This document shows positions 27,641 through 35,737 of a stretch of DNA of 37,347 nt, piece by piece. Below the pieces are notes generated by a model. It did no database searches and was not told the origin of the DNA. It saw only the letters and a list, made by a program, of their open reading frames with translations. Source of the DNA: Hymenobacter coccineus. GTDB taxonomy: Bacteria; Bacteroidota; Bacteroidia; Cytophagales; Hymenobacteraceae. The first letter of the stretch is position 1, and each line of letters begins with the position of its first letter. The translations under genes and the position numbers were made by a program. Location: contig NZ_MDZA01000311.1 of the NCBI RefSeq assembly GCF_001816125.1, positions 1 through 37,347 on the forward strand. The letters run 5' to 3'.

Positions 27641-28018
27641 CTATTGTGGGGGGCCTAAATATTCCGCCAGCTTCTCGCGCAGCAGCGCCACCAGGGCCGC
27701 GTCCTGGAATTGGTAGTCGTCGGGAATGCGCAGGTTGACGAGGCGCTTGCCAGTTAGGGCCCCGGGGAACTTCTCGCGCAGGCGGTCGGCGTGGCGCTTT
27801 TCCATCACGAACACCACATCGGCCCAGCCCAGGTGGCCGGCCGTGACGCGCACCCGGGCCCCCGCCTCGGTGCCGGCCGAGCGGGCCAGGGCCCCCGGGT
27901 GGCCGTCGAAGAGCCGCTCGGCGGTGAGGCTGCGCCAGCGGTTCTGGCTGCAAATAAATAGGAGCTTATCGATGGAAAAGGCGCTGCGAAAGGTGGGAAA
28001 TGGGGCCCCGGGCGCCAA
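27641..28018 (-). CDS. Low-molecular-weight protein tyrosine phosphatase-like protein
   Basis: This protein of about 125 residues has the P-loop C-x5-R of LMW phosphatases in KLLFICSQNRWRSLTAE (Cys and Arg of CSQNRWR), then LFDGHPGALARSAGTE and GWADVVFVMEKRHADRLREK, the last being the family pattern around the aspartate/aromatic gate. Short members of this branch (about 110 residues) are common in Bacteroidota and other bacteria, and their true substrates are unknown. The start is unclear. TTG 28018 gives a short leader before IDKLLFICS, while the frame remains open to ATG 28087, which would overlap the upstream oxidoreductase by 49 bases. Confidence 0.75.
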   Translation of the reverse strand: MAPGAPFPTFRSAFSIDKLLFICSQNRWRSLTAERLFDGHPGALARSAGTEAGARVRVTAGHLGWADVVFVMEKRHADRLREKFPGALTGKRLVNLRIPDDYQFQDAALVALLREKLAEYLGPPQ

Positions 28019-28038
28019 TGCTGTGGTGGCGTTTGCCG

Positions 28039-29466
28039 CTAGGCCCGCAGTCGTTTCAGCACGCTTTGGGCGGCGTGGTAGCCGCACATGCCGTGCACGC
28101 CCCCGCCCGGCGGCGTGGACGCGGAGCAGATGAACAGGTCGGGGTTGGGTGTGCGGTAGGGGTCGAGCCGCGCCACGGGCCGGGTGAAAAGCTGCGCCAG
28201 GTTCACGGCGCCGCCCGTGATGGCGCCGCCCACGTAGTTGGGGTTGTAGGCTTGCACGGCGTGCGTGTTCATGGTGCGCCGGGCCAGCACGAGGTCCCGG
28301 AAGCCGGGGGCGAAGCGCTCAATCTGGGCGTCGATGCGCGCGCTCATGTCCTGGGTCGAGCCGGCGGGCACGTGGCAGTAGGCCCAGCCGGTGTGCTGGC
28401 CCGCGGGGGCCCTGGTGGCGTCGAACAGGCTCTGCTGGCAGAGTAGCACGTAGGGGCTGTCGGCGTGGTGGCCCTGCCAGGCATCTTTTTCGCCGCGGGC
28501 AATTTCCCCGATGGGGCCCCCCAGGTGCACCGTGGAAGCGCGCAGGCAGCGCGGGTCGCGCCACGTAATGGGGCCGCTTAGGGCATAATCTATTTTGAAA
28601 ATGCCGAGCCCGTACCGGAAGTTCTCCAGCCGCCGCCGGTAGCCGGCTGGCAGGTACTGCCCGGCAATGCGGGCCAGTTGGCCCGCGTCGGTATCAAACA
28701 CATACGTGCGGGCCGGGGGCAAATCCTCGAACCGCAGGATGGGCGTGGAGAGCTGGATTTCGCCGCCCAGGCTGACGAAGTAAGCCGCCAGCGCATCGCT
28801 GAGGCTTTGCGCACCGCCCTTGGGGAAGGCCCAGTTCTCGGCGTGCCCCGTCACTAAAAACAGCAGGCCGATGGCGGTGGTAAACAGCTTATCGAACGGC
28901 AGCACGCTGTGGGCCGCGCACCCCGCAAACAGGGCCCGCGCCCGGGGCCCCCGGAAGAAATGCTCAGCAAAAAAGTTGGCTGGCAGCAACGCCTTCAGTC
29001 CGAAACGGGCCAGCAGCAGCGGGCTGTGCGGCACGCCCAGCGGCTTGAGTACATCGCGCAGCAGTTCGTCAGTGCGCCCCACGAAGGGCCGCACCAGGGC
29101 TCGGTAAGCGTCCGCATCGATGCCCAGGTTTTGGGCCGTTTCGGCAATGGACTTGGAGAGGACAACCGCTTCCTGCCCGTCCAGCGGGTGCGCTACCGAG
29201 GCGGGCGGCACCACCCATTCGAGGCCAAATTTCGCCAAAGGCAAGGTTTGGAGATAGGGCGACAAGTAGCCCAGCGGGTGCACCGCCGAGCCCAAATCGT
29301 GCCGGAAGCCGGGCAGGGTTACTTCTTGGGTGCGGGTACCGGCGCTTAGCGTGTCGGCCCCTTCCACGATGAGCACGCGCAGGCCGCGGGCGGCCAGTAC
29401 GGTGCCCGCGCTCAGCCCGTTGGGGCCCGAGCCAATGATTACCGCGTCCCAGGGTTTGCTGCTCAT
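28039..29466 (-). CDS. Phytoene-desaturase-like FAD-dependent oxidoreductase
   Basis: This 475-residue protein has the N-terminal dinucleotide-binding motif AVIIGSGPNGLSAGTVLAAR with VLIVEGADTLSAGTRT, and the C-terminal ICSASTPPGGGVHGMCGYHA that closes the FAD site. The middle has WAFPKGGAQSLSDALAAYF, as in CrtI/PYROXD2-like proteins that oxidise polyenes or similar substrates. The true substrate is not known, and no crtB or other carotenoid gene is here. ATG 29466 gives the usual short lead before the Rossmann motif. The overlap or near-overlap with the LMW phosphatase gene suggests shared transcription. Confidence 0.85.
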   Translation of the reverse strand: MSSKPWDAVIIGSGPNGLSAGTVLAARGLRVLIVEGADTLSAGTRTQEVTLPGFRHDLGSAVHPLGYLSPYLQTLPLAKFGLEWVVPPASVAHPLDGQEAVVLSKSIAETAQNLGIDADAYRALVRPFVGRTDELLRDVLKPLGVPHSPLLLARFGLKALLPANFFAEHFFRGPRARALFAGCAAHSVLPFDKLFTTAIGLLFLVTGHAENWAFPKGGAQSLSDALAAYFVSLGGEIQLSTPILRFEDLPPARTYVFDTDAGQLARIAGQYLPAGYRRRLENFRYGLGIFKIDYALSGPITWRDPRCLRASTVHLGGPIGEIARGEKDAWQGHHADSPYVLLCQQSLFDATRAPAGQHTGWAYCHVPAGSTQDMSARIDAQIERFAPGFRDLVLARRTMNTHAVQAYNPNYVGGAITGGAVNLAQLFTRPVARLDPYRTPNPDLFICSASTPPGGGVHGMCGYHAAQSVLKRLRA

Positions 29467-29498
29467 GCGGCTTCGGTTGATGGGGTTATCAGAGGTTT

Positions 29499-29538
29499 GT
29501 TGGAAGTTGTTATTACTAGTGTCCCAACAACTTCCAAC
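29499..29538 (-). terminator. Hairpin between helicase and oxidoreductase genes
   Basis: The arms GTTGGAAGTTGTT and AACAACTTCCAAC are perfect over 13 bases with a 14-base loop. It lies 12 bases past the end of the DbpA-like helicase gene. No strong T run follows, so it may be a weak terminator or an RNA-stability hairpin. Confidence 0.5.
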
Positions 29539-29550
29539 GAATAATTGCGC

Positions 29551-31002
29551 TTAGCGCACAATGGCCACCTTCACTTTTTTGCCTTTCACCTTAGCGTTCT
29601 GCATTTTGGCTAGCACCGCTTCGGCCTGGGCCTCGGGCACGGCCACGAAGCTGTAGTGCTCGTGCACTTCAATGCGGCCCACGGCGTCGCGCTCCAGGCC
29701 GCCCACGCTCACGAAGGCCCCCACGAGGTCGCCGGCGCTGATTTTCTCGCGCTTGCCGGCCGAAATGTGAAGCGACACCGTGCTGGGGCGCGGGGCCTTG
29801 GGCGCGGCGGCGGGCAGGGCGGGGGGCACCAGGCGGGCCCACTGCACGGTGGCCGCGGCGGGCCAGTTTTGCAGCTTGGCCTGCTCGGGGGGCGTCACGA
29901 GGAGGTGGGCAGTGCCCACGGCCCCGGCGCGGGCCGTGCGCCCGGCCCGGTGCTGGAAGGTGTCGGCTTGTTCGGGGGCATCGTACTGCACCACCGTGTC
30001 CAGCTCGTCCACGTCGAGGCCCCGGGCCGCTACGTCGGTGGCTACCAAGGCAGTGGCCGAGCCGTTGCGGAGCTTCATCAGGGCTTTGTCACGCTCGGGC
30101 TGCATCATTTTGCCGTGCAGGGCCTCGGCGGCCACGCCCCGGCCGCGCAAAAAGCGCGTCAGCTCCTCCACCCGGTCGCGGGTGTTGGCAAAAATGAGCG
30201 AGCGGCCGGCGTTGGGCTGGCTGATGACGTGGTAGAGGGCGGCGGGTTTCTGGTCGGCGGCGCTCACCACGTGGCCGCGCAGCAGCAGGTTTTCGGGCAG
30301 GGTAGCGGCCCCGGCGGTGCCGGCGGCCCCGCCGCCGTCCACGTTCACCACCTTGGGCCGGGCCAGGTGCGAGCGCACCAGGGCCAGCACTTTATCGGGC
30401 ATGGTGGCCGAGAACAGCAGCGTCTGGCGGCGCTGGGGCAGGCGGCTCACAATGGTCGCCATCTCCTCCTGGAAGCCCAGGTCGAGGAGCTTGTCGGCCT
30501 CGTCCAACACCAACACCTTCAATTGGTTGGGGACAAAGGTGCGCTGCTCCAGGTGGTCGAGCAGGCGGCCGGGCGTGGCCACGATGACGTGGGGCATTTG
30601 GTTTTCCATCGCCTTGCGCTCGTCGCGCATGGGGTGGCCGCCGTAGTAGGAGGCAATTCGCAGATTAGGAGTGGTTTTGCCGAGTTGGCGCAGGGCGTCG
30701 CGCACTTGCAGGGCCAGCTCGCGGGCGGGCACCAGCACAATCACCTGCACGGCGTTTTCGGCCGGGTCGATGCGCTGGAGCAGGCCCAGGCCGTAGGCGG
30801 CGGTTTTGCCCGAGCCGGTGGGGGCCTGGCCGGCCACGTCGTGCCCGCCCAGCACGAAGGGCAGCACGGCGGCCTGCACGGGGGTAGGCGCGGCCCAGCC
30901 CAGCTCCACCAGGGCGGCTTGCAGGGCGGGGGTCAGGTCGAAATCAGCGAAAGCGGCGGCGCGGGGCGCGGCGGGTTGGGCAGGCGTATCAGAGGTTTGC
31001 AC
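29551..31002 (-). CDS. DEAD-box RNA helicase with DbpA-type C-terminal RNA-binding domain
   Basis: This protein of 483 residues is an ATP-dependent RNA helicase, probably in ribosome assembly. The core motifs are the Q-region (FADFDLTPALQAALVELGW, then TPVQ), Walker A APTGSGKTAAYG, PARELALQ, TPGRLLD, the DEAD box VLDEADKLLDLGF, SAT in LLFSATMPD, and VI in HRAGRTARAG. The C-terminal 75 residues (KREKISAGDLVGAFVSVGGL, then HYSFVAVPEAQAEAVLAKM) match the DbpA RNA-binding domain that in E. coli targets 23S hairpin 92. The start is GTG 31002. Confidence 0.92.
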   Translation of the reverse strand: MQTSDTPAQPAAPRAAAFADFDLTPALQAALVELGWAAPTPVQAAVLPFVLGGHDVAGQAPTGSGKTAAYGLGLLQRIDPAENAVQVIVLVPARELALQVRDALRQLGKTTPNLRIASYYGGHPMRDERKAMENQMPHVIVATPGRLLDHLEQRTFVPNQLKVLVLDEADKLLDLGFQEEMATIVSRLPQRRQTLLFSATMPDKVLALVRSHLARPKVVNVDGGGAAGTAGAATLPENLLLRGHVVSAADQKPAALYHVISQPNAGRSLIFANTRDRVEELTRFLRGRGVAAEALHGKMMQPERDKALMKLRNGSATALVATDVAARGLDVDELDTVVQYDAPEQADTFQHRAGRTARAGAVGTAHLLVTPPEQAKLQNWPAAATVQWARLVPPALPAAAPKAPRPSTVSLHISAGKREKISAGDLVGAFVSVGGLERDAVGRIEVHEHYSFVAVPEAQAEAVLAKMQNAKVKGKKVKVAIVR

Positions 31003-31023
31003 CGCACAAAGGTACGGCCGGGG

Positions 31024-31300
31024 CTACGGCAACGCCTCAAAGGCCAGGAACTGGTTGATTTTGCGGGCGTTGAAGTTGTTGTCGAGGCGCGCGACGGGCT
31101 AGGCAAAGCGCGTCCGTCAGGCCTACCCCGTAAAATCCCTCGTCGTCGCGGGGCAGGTACCGGGTGCCGTCGGGCCCGGCGGCCGTCCTCAACTGGGGCC
31201 CACCACGCGCAAGCCGAAACCAGCGCCATTGCCGCCAGCCCAGCGGTGCAACGAAAGAAAAGGCACCTCCGACGACGAAAGGCGTTGCTTTACAAGCCAA
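31024..31300 (-). pseudogene. Decayed gene fragment
   Basis: On the minus strand, three frames each hold a piece that looks coding: a lipoprotein-like start (MALVSACAWWAP), then GPDGTRYLPRDDEGFYGVGL, then RLDNNFNARKINQFLAFEAL ending at TAG 31026-31024. No single frame covers them, and I do not recognise the family. Together they suggest a small envelope protein broken by at least two indels, or an error-rich stretch. It is weakly supported, and the interval could also be plain intergenic DNA. Confidence 0.3.
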
Positions 31301-31314
31301 TAACGGCGGAAAAA

Positions 31315-32259
31315 TTACCGTTCGTCTGCTTCAACGTTGACCAGCCGGTAGCGCACGGCCGACTTTTTAGGCCGAATCTGAAGGCCCAGGCGCACGGCGT
31401 AGACCTTGGTGAAGGCCGCGCCAAAGTAAAAAATCATGGCGCAATAAAACACGAACAGCAGCACCAGCACCAGCCCCGCCGCCGGGCCGTACACGGGGCC
31501 CAGGTCCTGGCTCACGAGCAATTTGCCGAGCACGGTTTCGCCCAGGCTGATGAGCACGGCCGTGACCACCGCCCCGCGCCGCACGGCCCGCCAAGGCACT
31601 TTGGCCAGGCTGAGGGTGCGGAAGGTAAGGCCGAACCACACGGCCAGGATGGTGAAGGCGGCCAGCGAGTTCAGCCCCCGCACCACGTAATACACCACCG
31701 TGGTGTCGAAATCGCGGATGCTGTCGGCAAATAAGCTCAGGGCCGCGTCGGTGCTGAAAGCCAGCACCGCCAGGGCCCCCGTGGCCAGCAGCACCATGCC
31801 CGAGCGCAGCCGCTCGCGCAGGGCCACGGCCAGGGGCGCGCTGTGGCGCCGAGGCCGAATTTGCCACAGCTGGTTGAGCGAGTGCTGGATGATGGTGAAG
31901 AGCGTGGTGGCGATGAACACCAGAAACGCGAAGCCCGCCCACGTCACTAGCCGGGTGCGGCGCGGGTCGGCCACGTTGCTGAGAATCTGCTCGATGAGGC
32001 CGGTGGCCGACTGCCCCAGCACGTCGCTGAGCTTGCCCAGCAGCATGGTGCGCACCAGCGACGTGGGGTAGAGGGCCCGCAGCAGCTGGATGAGGATGAT
32101 GAGGATGGGCGGCAGGGCAAACGAGGTGAAAAACGCCGTGGCGGCCCCCAGACGCAGGGGGTCGTTGGCGGCCAGCTCGCGGGCGGCGTGGCGCAGCAGC
32201 AGCGGCAGCTCGCGGTACCAGGGGCCCGGCCGGTGGACGGGCAAAAAAGTGTGTGGCAT
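31315..32259 (-). CDS. YihY/BrkB family inner-membrane protein
   Basis: This 314-residue polytopic protein has about six membrane helices: AATAFFTSFALPPILIILIQL, LVTWAGFAFLVFIATTLFTI, GMVLLATGALAVLAFSTD, LNSLAAFTILAVWFGLTF, GAVVTAVLISLGETVLGKLL and AAGLVLVLLFVFYCAMIFYF. Family marks are DPLRLGAATAFFTSF, HSLNQLWQIRP and a C-terminal YFGAAFTKVYA. The family was once called ribonuclease BN by mistake, and its transport role is unproven. Start is ATG 32259. Divergent from the DUF2062 gene, with a GC-rich gap of about 100 bases. Confidence 0.88.
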   Translation of the reverse strand: MPHTFLPVHRPGPWYRELPLLLRHAARELAANDPLRLGAATAFFTSFALPPILIILIQLLRALYPTSLVRTMLLGKLSDVLGQSATGLIEQILSNVADPRRTRLVTWAGFAFLVFIATTLFTIIQHSLNQLWQIRPRRHSAPLAVALRERLRSGMVLLATGALAVLAFSTDAALSLFADSIRDFDTTVVYYVVRGLNSLAAFTILAVWFGLTFRTLSLAKVPWRAVRRGAVVTAVLISLGETVLGKLLVSQDLGPVYGPAAGLVLVLLFVFYCAMIFYFGAAFTKVYAVRLGLQIRPKKSAVRYRLVNVEADER

Positions 32260-32367
32260 GGGGGCCCGGACGGCGAAAAAAGGGGCCCGCTCGTAAGCGT
32301 GCGCGGGGCCCCGGCGAAGATACGCGCCGGGCCCCTGCCTTGGTTTCGTTAAAGTTTAGCTTTGGAT

Positions 32368-32928
32368 ATGACCGTTGCTTCTGCCTCATCTGCCCCGGCC
32401 CCGCCGGAGGGCCCCACGGCCCGGCCCGGCTGGCTGCGCCGAGTGCTGCTCGATCCGCTGCTGAACCTGCTGAAGGCGGGCCTCTCGCCCGGCCAGCTGG
32501 CCCTCACGGTGGGGCTGGGCGCGGCCCTGGGGGTCGCCCCCACGTTTGGCCTCACCACCCTCATCGCCACCGGCGTGGCCCTGCGCCTGCGCCTGAACGT
32601 GGCCGCCTTGCAGCTAATCTGCCACCTGCTCACGCCGGTGCAGTTGCTGCTGCTGCTGCCCCTGCTGCGCTACGGCGGCGAGCTGTTGGGCCAGGGCAAC
32701 GCGCTGGCGCACTTCACCCTCAGCCAGTTGCAGTACCAGGTGCGCCACGAGCCCTTGGTCATCCTGCGCCTGCTGTGGCGGGCCGAGCTGGGGGCCCTGC
32801 TCATCTGGGCGGTGGCGGCGGTGCCGGTGGTGGCGCTGCTCTACTTCGGCTTGCGGCCGGTGTTCCGGCGCGTGGTGCGCAAGCACGAGGCTACTGAGGC
32901 GCTGGCTACGCCGGTTGCTGAACAATAA
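32368..32928 (+). CDS. DUF2062 membrane protein
   Basis: This protein of about 186 residues has the DUF2062 signature AGLSPGQLALTVGLGAALGV then APTFGLTTLIATGVALRLRLN, a further hydrophobic run (LLLLLPLLRYG) and a last helix (LIWAVAAVPVVALLYFGL). In Proteobacteria the domain is often near LPS or cell-wall genes, and its function is unknown. ATG 32368 is chosen, with TTG 32362 possible. TAGCTTTG (32357-32364), a perfect -7-like box, sits only 4 bases before the ATG, which would make the mRNA nearly leaderless if it is used. Its 3' end overlaps the convergent VOC gene by 23 bases. Confidence 0.8.
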   Translation: MTVASASSAPAPPEGPTARPGWLRRVLLDPLLNLLKAGLSPGQLALTVGLGAALGVAPTFGLTTLIATGVALRLRLNVAALQLICHLLTPVQLLLLLPLLRYGGELLGQGNALAHFTLSQLQYQVRHEPLVILRLLWRAELGALLIWAVAAVPVVALLYFGLRPVFRRVVRKHEATEALATPVAEQ

Positions 32929-33274
32929 CGCATACCTGCGAGGCATCGAGCAGCGCAAATTCCAGCAGGCCCCAGGGCTTCTGCGTCACTCGGTTGCCAT
33001 TGGGGTGCAGCAGGCCGGGTGCGGCGCGCTGCACCTCGGCGAAAAGCGCGTGAATGTCATCGGTTTCGAGCCGAATTTGGGGCCGGTCGAGGGCAGCGAG
33101 GGCCGCGTTTTCTACCAAGTGAAGCTCCACCGCATCTTTGCCCAGGATGCAGAAAGGCTGCGCGCCACCCAATTCTTCGTAGCGCAGCGCAAAGCCTAGG
33201 CCCTGCTCAAACAGCGCGCGGCCAACGGTCAGGTCGGCGTAGAAGATGTTCGGAATGAGCTTGGTAAGGGCCAT
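32906..33274 (-). CDS. VOC superfamily (glyoxalase/bleomycin-resistance-like) protein
   Basis: This 122-residue single VOC domain has LIPNIFYADLTVGRALFEQG then LGFALRYEELGG, followed by ELHLVENAAL and PQIRLETDDIHALFAEVQRA, ending WGLLEFALLDASQVCVIVQQ. The His/Glu metal positions of true glyoxalases are only partly clear (HLVE, LLEFALLD), so enzymatic activity is uncertain. Start is ATG 33274. The 23-base convergent overlap with the DUF2062 gene is compact but ordinary. Confidence 0.85.
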   Translation of the reverse strand: MALTKLIPNIFYADLTVGRALFEQGLGFALRYEELGGAQPFCILGKDAVELHLVENAALAALDRPQIRLETDDIHALFAEVQRAAPGLLHPNGNRVTQKPWGLLEFALLDASQVCVIVQQPA

Positions 33275-33318
33275 GACGGTAAAGGCAAACAGGGCAAATA
33301 CCTGGGGCCCCGGGCCGC

Positions 33319-33663
33319 TCAGTCCGGCACCAGTTGCCAGTCGCCGTGCGCGTGGGGCTCGGAGATAACCAAAAAATCCAGCGCCTCCGCCGCCTTATTT
33401 TGGATGCGGTGCACCTGCCCGGGCAGCACGTGTACGCCTTCGCCGGGCCCCAGCACCAGCCGTTCGCCGGCCAGCTCAAAAGTAGCCGTGCCTCTCAGCA
33501 CGTAAAAGAACTGCTGGGCCGCCGCGTGCCGGTGGCGGACCTCGGCCGTGCCCGGCGGCATCCGTTCCTGGATGACGCCGAGCCCCGGGGTTTGCACAAA
33601 GTGCCAGCCCGTGCAGGCATCGCCCCACGGGTAGCTGGGGGCCGTGGCGATGGCAATTTTCAT
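33319..33663 (-). CDS. Cupin domain protein
   Basis: This 114-residue single cupin has the metal motif RHRHAAAQQFFYVLRGTATF (His-x-His, then Gln in place of the usual acidic ligand, with the G-x-A-x-F ending) and the second motif LGPGEGVHVLPGQVHRIQN with the third His. It is likely a small-molecule-binding or isomerase-type protein. The start is ATG 33663 (MKIAIATAPSY), since the in-frame extension to 33741 overlaps yebC and is Arg/Thr-rich noise. It lies 22 bases after yebC on the same strand. Confidence 0.85.
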   Translation of the reverse strand: MKIAIATAPSYPWGDACTGWHFVQTPGLGVIQERMPPGTAEVRHRHAAAQQFFYVLRGTATFELAGERLVLGPGEGVHVLPGQVHRIQNKAAEALDFLVISEPHAHGDWQLVPD

Positions 33664-33685
33664 GGCAATTGGTGCGCGGGTATTC

Positions 33686-34420
33686 TTAGCCCATCGTGTG
33701 GTACACGGCCTGCACGTCCTCGTCTTCCTCGAACTTTTCAATGAGCTTTTCGACCTCTTCGGCCTGCTCGTCGCTGAGGGCGACGGTGGTGTTGGGCACG
33801 CGCTGGAGGGTGGCGCTCATCACGTTCAGGCCCTTGGCTTCGAGGGCCTTCTGCATCTGGCCGAAGTCGGTGAAGGCGGTTTCCACCACCATGTAGGCGT
33901 GCTCGGCGCCGTGCTCGTCCTCCTCGTGGGTTTCGTACACGTCCTCGGCGCCCACGTCAATCAGGTCCAGCTCCAGCTCGTCGCGGTCGAGTCCTTCGGC
34001 GGCCAGCTTGAATACGCCCTTGCGGGTGAAGGTGTAGTCGGAGCTGCCCGCCGTGCCCAGGGCCCCGCTGTTGCGGTTGAAGTAGAGGCGCACGTTGCTC
34101 ACGGTGCGGGTGGGGTTGTCGGTAGCGGTTTCTACCACAATGGCGATGCCGTGGGGGCCGTAGCCTTCGTACACAACCTCTTGGTAATCTTTTTCTTCGC
34201 GGCTGCTGGCGCGCTTGATGGCGGCGTCCACGCGGTCCTTGGGCATGTTCACGCCCTTGCCGTTCTGGATGGCGGTGCGCAGGCGGGCGTTGCTGTCGGG
34301 GTTGGGGCCGCCTTCCTTCACGGCCATCACGATTTCCTTGCCGATGCGGGTGAAGTCTTTCGACATCCGGTCCCAGCGCTTCATTTTGCGGCCTTTCCGA
34401 AATTCAAATGCGCGTCCCAT
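33686..34420 (-). CDS. YebC/PmpR family protein
   Basis: This 244-residue protein is of the TACO1/YebC family, long called a transcriptional regulator and now also linked to translation of proline stretches. Visible blocks are MGRAFEFRKGRKMKRWDRMS then FTRIGKEIVMAVKEGGPNPD, NARLRTAIQNGKGVNMPKDR, YEGYGPHGIAIVVETATDN and RNSGALGTAGSSDYTF. The acidic C-terminus (VEKLIEKFEEDEDVQAVYHT) is standard. The usual AGHSKWHN start of the main branch is replaced by MGRAFEFRKGRKMKRW, as in the Bacteroidota branch. ATG 34420 is the clear start. Confidence 0.94.
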   Translation of the reverse strand: MGRAFEFRKGRKMKRWDRMSKDFTRIGKEIVMAVKEGGPNPDSNARLRTAIQNGKGVNMPKDRVDAAIKRASSREEKDYQEVVYEGYGPHGIAIVVETATDNPTRTVSNVRLYFNRNSGALGTAGSSDYTFTRKGVFKLAAEGLDRDELELDLIDVGAEDVYETHEEDEHGAEHAYMVVETAFTDFGQMQKALEAKGLNVMSATLQRVPNTTVALSDEQAEEVEKLIEKFEEDEDVQAVYHTMG

Positions 34421-34453
34421 TTTTTCAATTAACAGTTAACAAGTATCATTTAA

Positions 34454-34491
34454 CCGTTTGGGGCCGCCGGTGGGAGTGGGGCCCCGAACGG
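34454..34491. repeat. Inverted repeat between the epimerase and yebC genes
   Basis: CCGTTTGGGGCC and GGCCCCGAACGG pair with one mismatch around a 14-base loop. It lies 47 bases past the epimerase stop and could be its terminator, but no T run follows on the minus strand. Confidence 0.35.
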
Positions 34492-34537
34492 AAGCGCAAG
34501 TTAGCCAAAAGGCGTGGCGGCGGCTCAGCTTCCCGCG

Positions 34538-35539
34538 CTACGCCGCCCGCACGGCTCGGCCCGGTGCCCAGGCAGGTTCGGCGTCGAGCCACGCCACGAA
34601 CTGGCGCAGGCCGCTGGCCAGCAGGGTTTGCGGCGCGTAGCCCAGCAGCCGCTGGGCCTTGCTGATGTCAGCGCAGGTCACTTCCACATCGCCGGGCTGC
34701 GGCGGCTGAAAATTGAGCCGGGGCGCCGCGCCCACGGCTTTCCCTACGGCTTGGACCAGCGCCAGCAGGGGCACGGGGTGGCGGTTGCCAAAATTGACGG
34801 TGTCGTAGCCCGGCGCGTCCTGGGCCAGCAGGTGGGCCAGGCCGCGGGCCACGCCGTCCACGGTATCAAGCACGAACGTGTAGTCGCGGGCCGTGCTGCC
34901 GTCGCCAAACACGGGCACGGCCTGGCCGGCCCGCAGCAGGCGCGCAAACTTGTGGATGGCCAAATCGGGGCGCTGCCGGGGGCCGTACACGGTGAAAAAC
35001 CGCCCGCACAGCACCCCGAAGCCGTGCAGGTGGTGGTAGGTAAACGCCAGCTCCTCGCCGGCCAGCTTGGTGGCGGCGTAGGGCGATAGGGCGACGTGGG
35101 CCAGGGGCCGGTCTTCGCGAAATGGCCGCTCCGGCGTGTTGCCGTACACTGACGACGACGAGGCGAACAGCAGCCGCCGCGGGCCGTACTGGCGCATCCA
35201 CTCCAGCAGGTGCGCCGTGCCCAGCACATTGGTTTCGAAGTAGGCCACCGGGTCGCTTACCGAGGGCCCCACGCCGGCCTTGGCCGCGAGGTGGGCCACC
35301 GCGTCCACGGGCTCGTCGATGAGGGCCCCCAGGACCGCCGCGCCGCTGCGCAGGTCGGCCTCGTGAAAGACAAATTGCGGGTGATCGGCAAACCCGGCCA
35401 GGTTGGCGAGCTTGGCGGCGCGGGTATAAAACGGGTCGAAGTTGTCGATGCCCACCACGCGGTAGCCGTCGCACAAGAGCCGCTCGCACAAGTGCGAACC
35501 AATAAATCCTGCGCAGCCGGTAACCAGAATCGTAGGCAT
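34538..35539 (-). CDS. NAD-dependent sugar epimerase (UDP-glucuronate 4-epimerase-like)
   Basis: This protein of about 333 residues is an extended short-chain dehydrogenase. It has the N-terminal NAD motif ILVTGCAGFIGSHLCERLL, then VVGIDNFDPFYTRAAKLANL, HLAAKAGVGPSVSDPVAYFE, the catalytic Ser region LFASSSSVYGN and YxxxK in SPYAATKLAGEEL, and FFTVYGPRQRPDLAIHKF. The GVGPS-x-DP-x-Y-x-ETNVLGT block fits UDP-glucuronate or UDP-glucose epimerases that feed surface polysaccharide. Start is ATG 35539 (MPTILVTG) or 35548. It is divergent from a GT2 gene with about 200 bases between, so both may serve envelope glycans. Confidence 0.9.
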   Translation of the reverse strand: MPTILVTGCAGFIGSHLCERLLCDGYRVVGIDNFDPFYTRAAKLANLAGFADHPQFVFHEADLRSGAAVLGALIDEPVDAVAHLAAKAGVGPSVSDPVAYFETNVLGTAHLLEWMRQYGPRRLLFASSSSVYGNTPERPFREDRPLAHVALSPYAATKLAGEELAFTYHHLHGFGVLCGRFFTVYGPRQRPDLAIHKFARLLRAGQAVPVFGDGSTARDYTFVLDTVDGVARGLAHLLAQDAPGYDTVNFGNRHPVPLLALVQAVGKAVGAAPRLNFQPPQPGDVEVTCADISKAQRLLGYAPQTLLASGLRQFVAWLDAEPAWAPGRAVRAA

Positions 35540-35737
35540 AAAGCTCATTAACAGCGTGTAATGTCCACCAAAAGCCAGCGACTGCGGAGGTTAAGAAACA
35601 TGAGGGATCTATGAAAGTTTTATGAATTTCCGCCCGAACGAATCAAATTCCTACTTTTATGGGCTCGCCGCATCAATTATTATTTGGTTACCGGTGGGCG
35701 TGGCCCCGTTCGTTCTTACTTGCCCTTGTCCTCATTC

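Noticed and set aside
29487..31000. 13-base repeat TATCAGAGGTTTG at 29487-29499 and 30988-31000
   Set aside because: Only two copies, one of them inside the first codons of the helicase gene; could be chance and shows no further similarity around it.
29656..31734. 692-codon plus-strand frame through the DEAD-box gene region
   Set aside because: It has no motif, runs across several real genes on the other strand, and is a GC shadow.
35652..35659. TACTTTTA as promoter for the GT2 gene
   Set aside because: The last base departs from TAnnTTTG and no -33 TTG is correctly spaced, so it is not listed as a feature.
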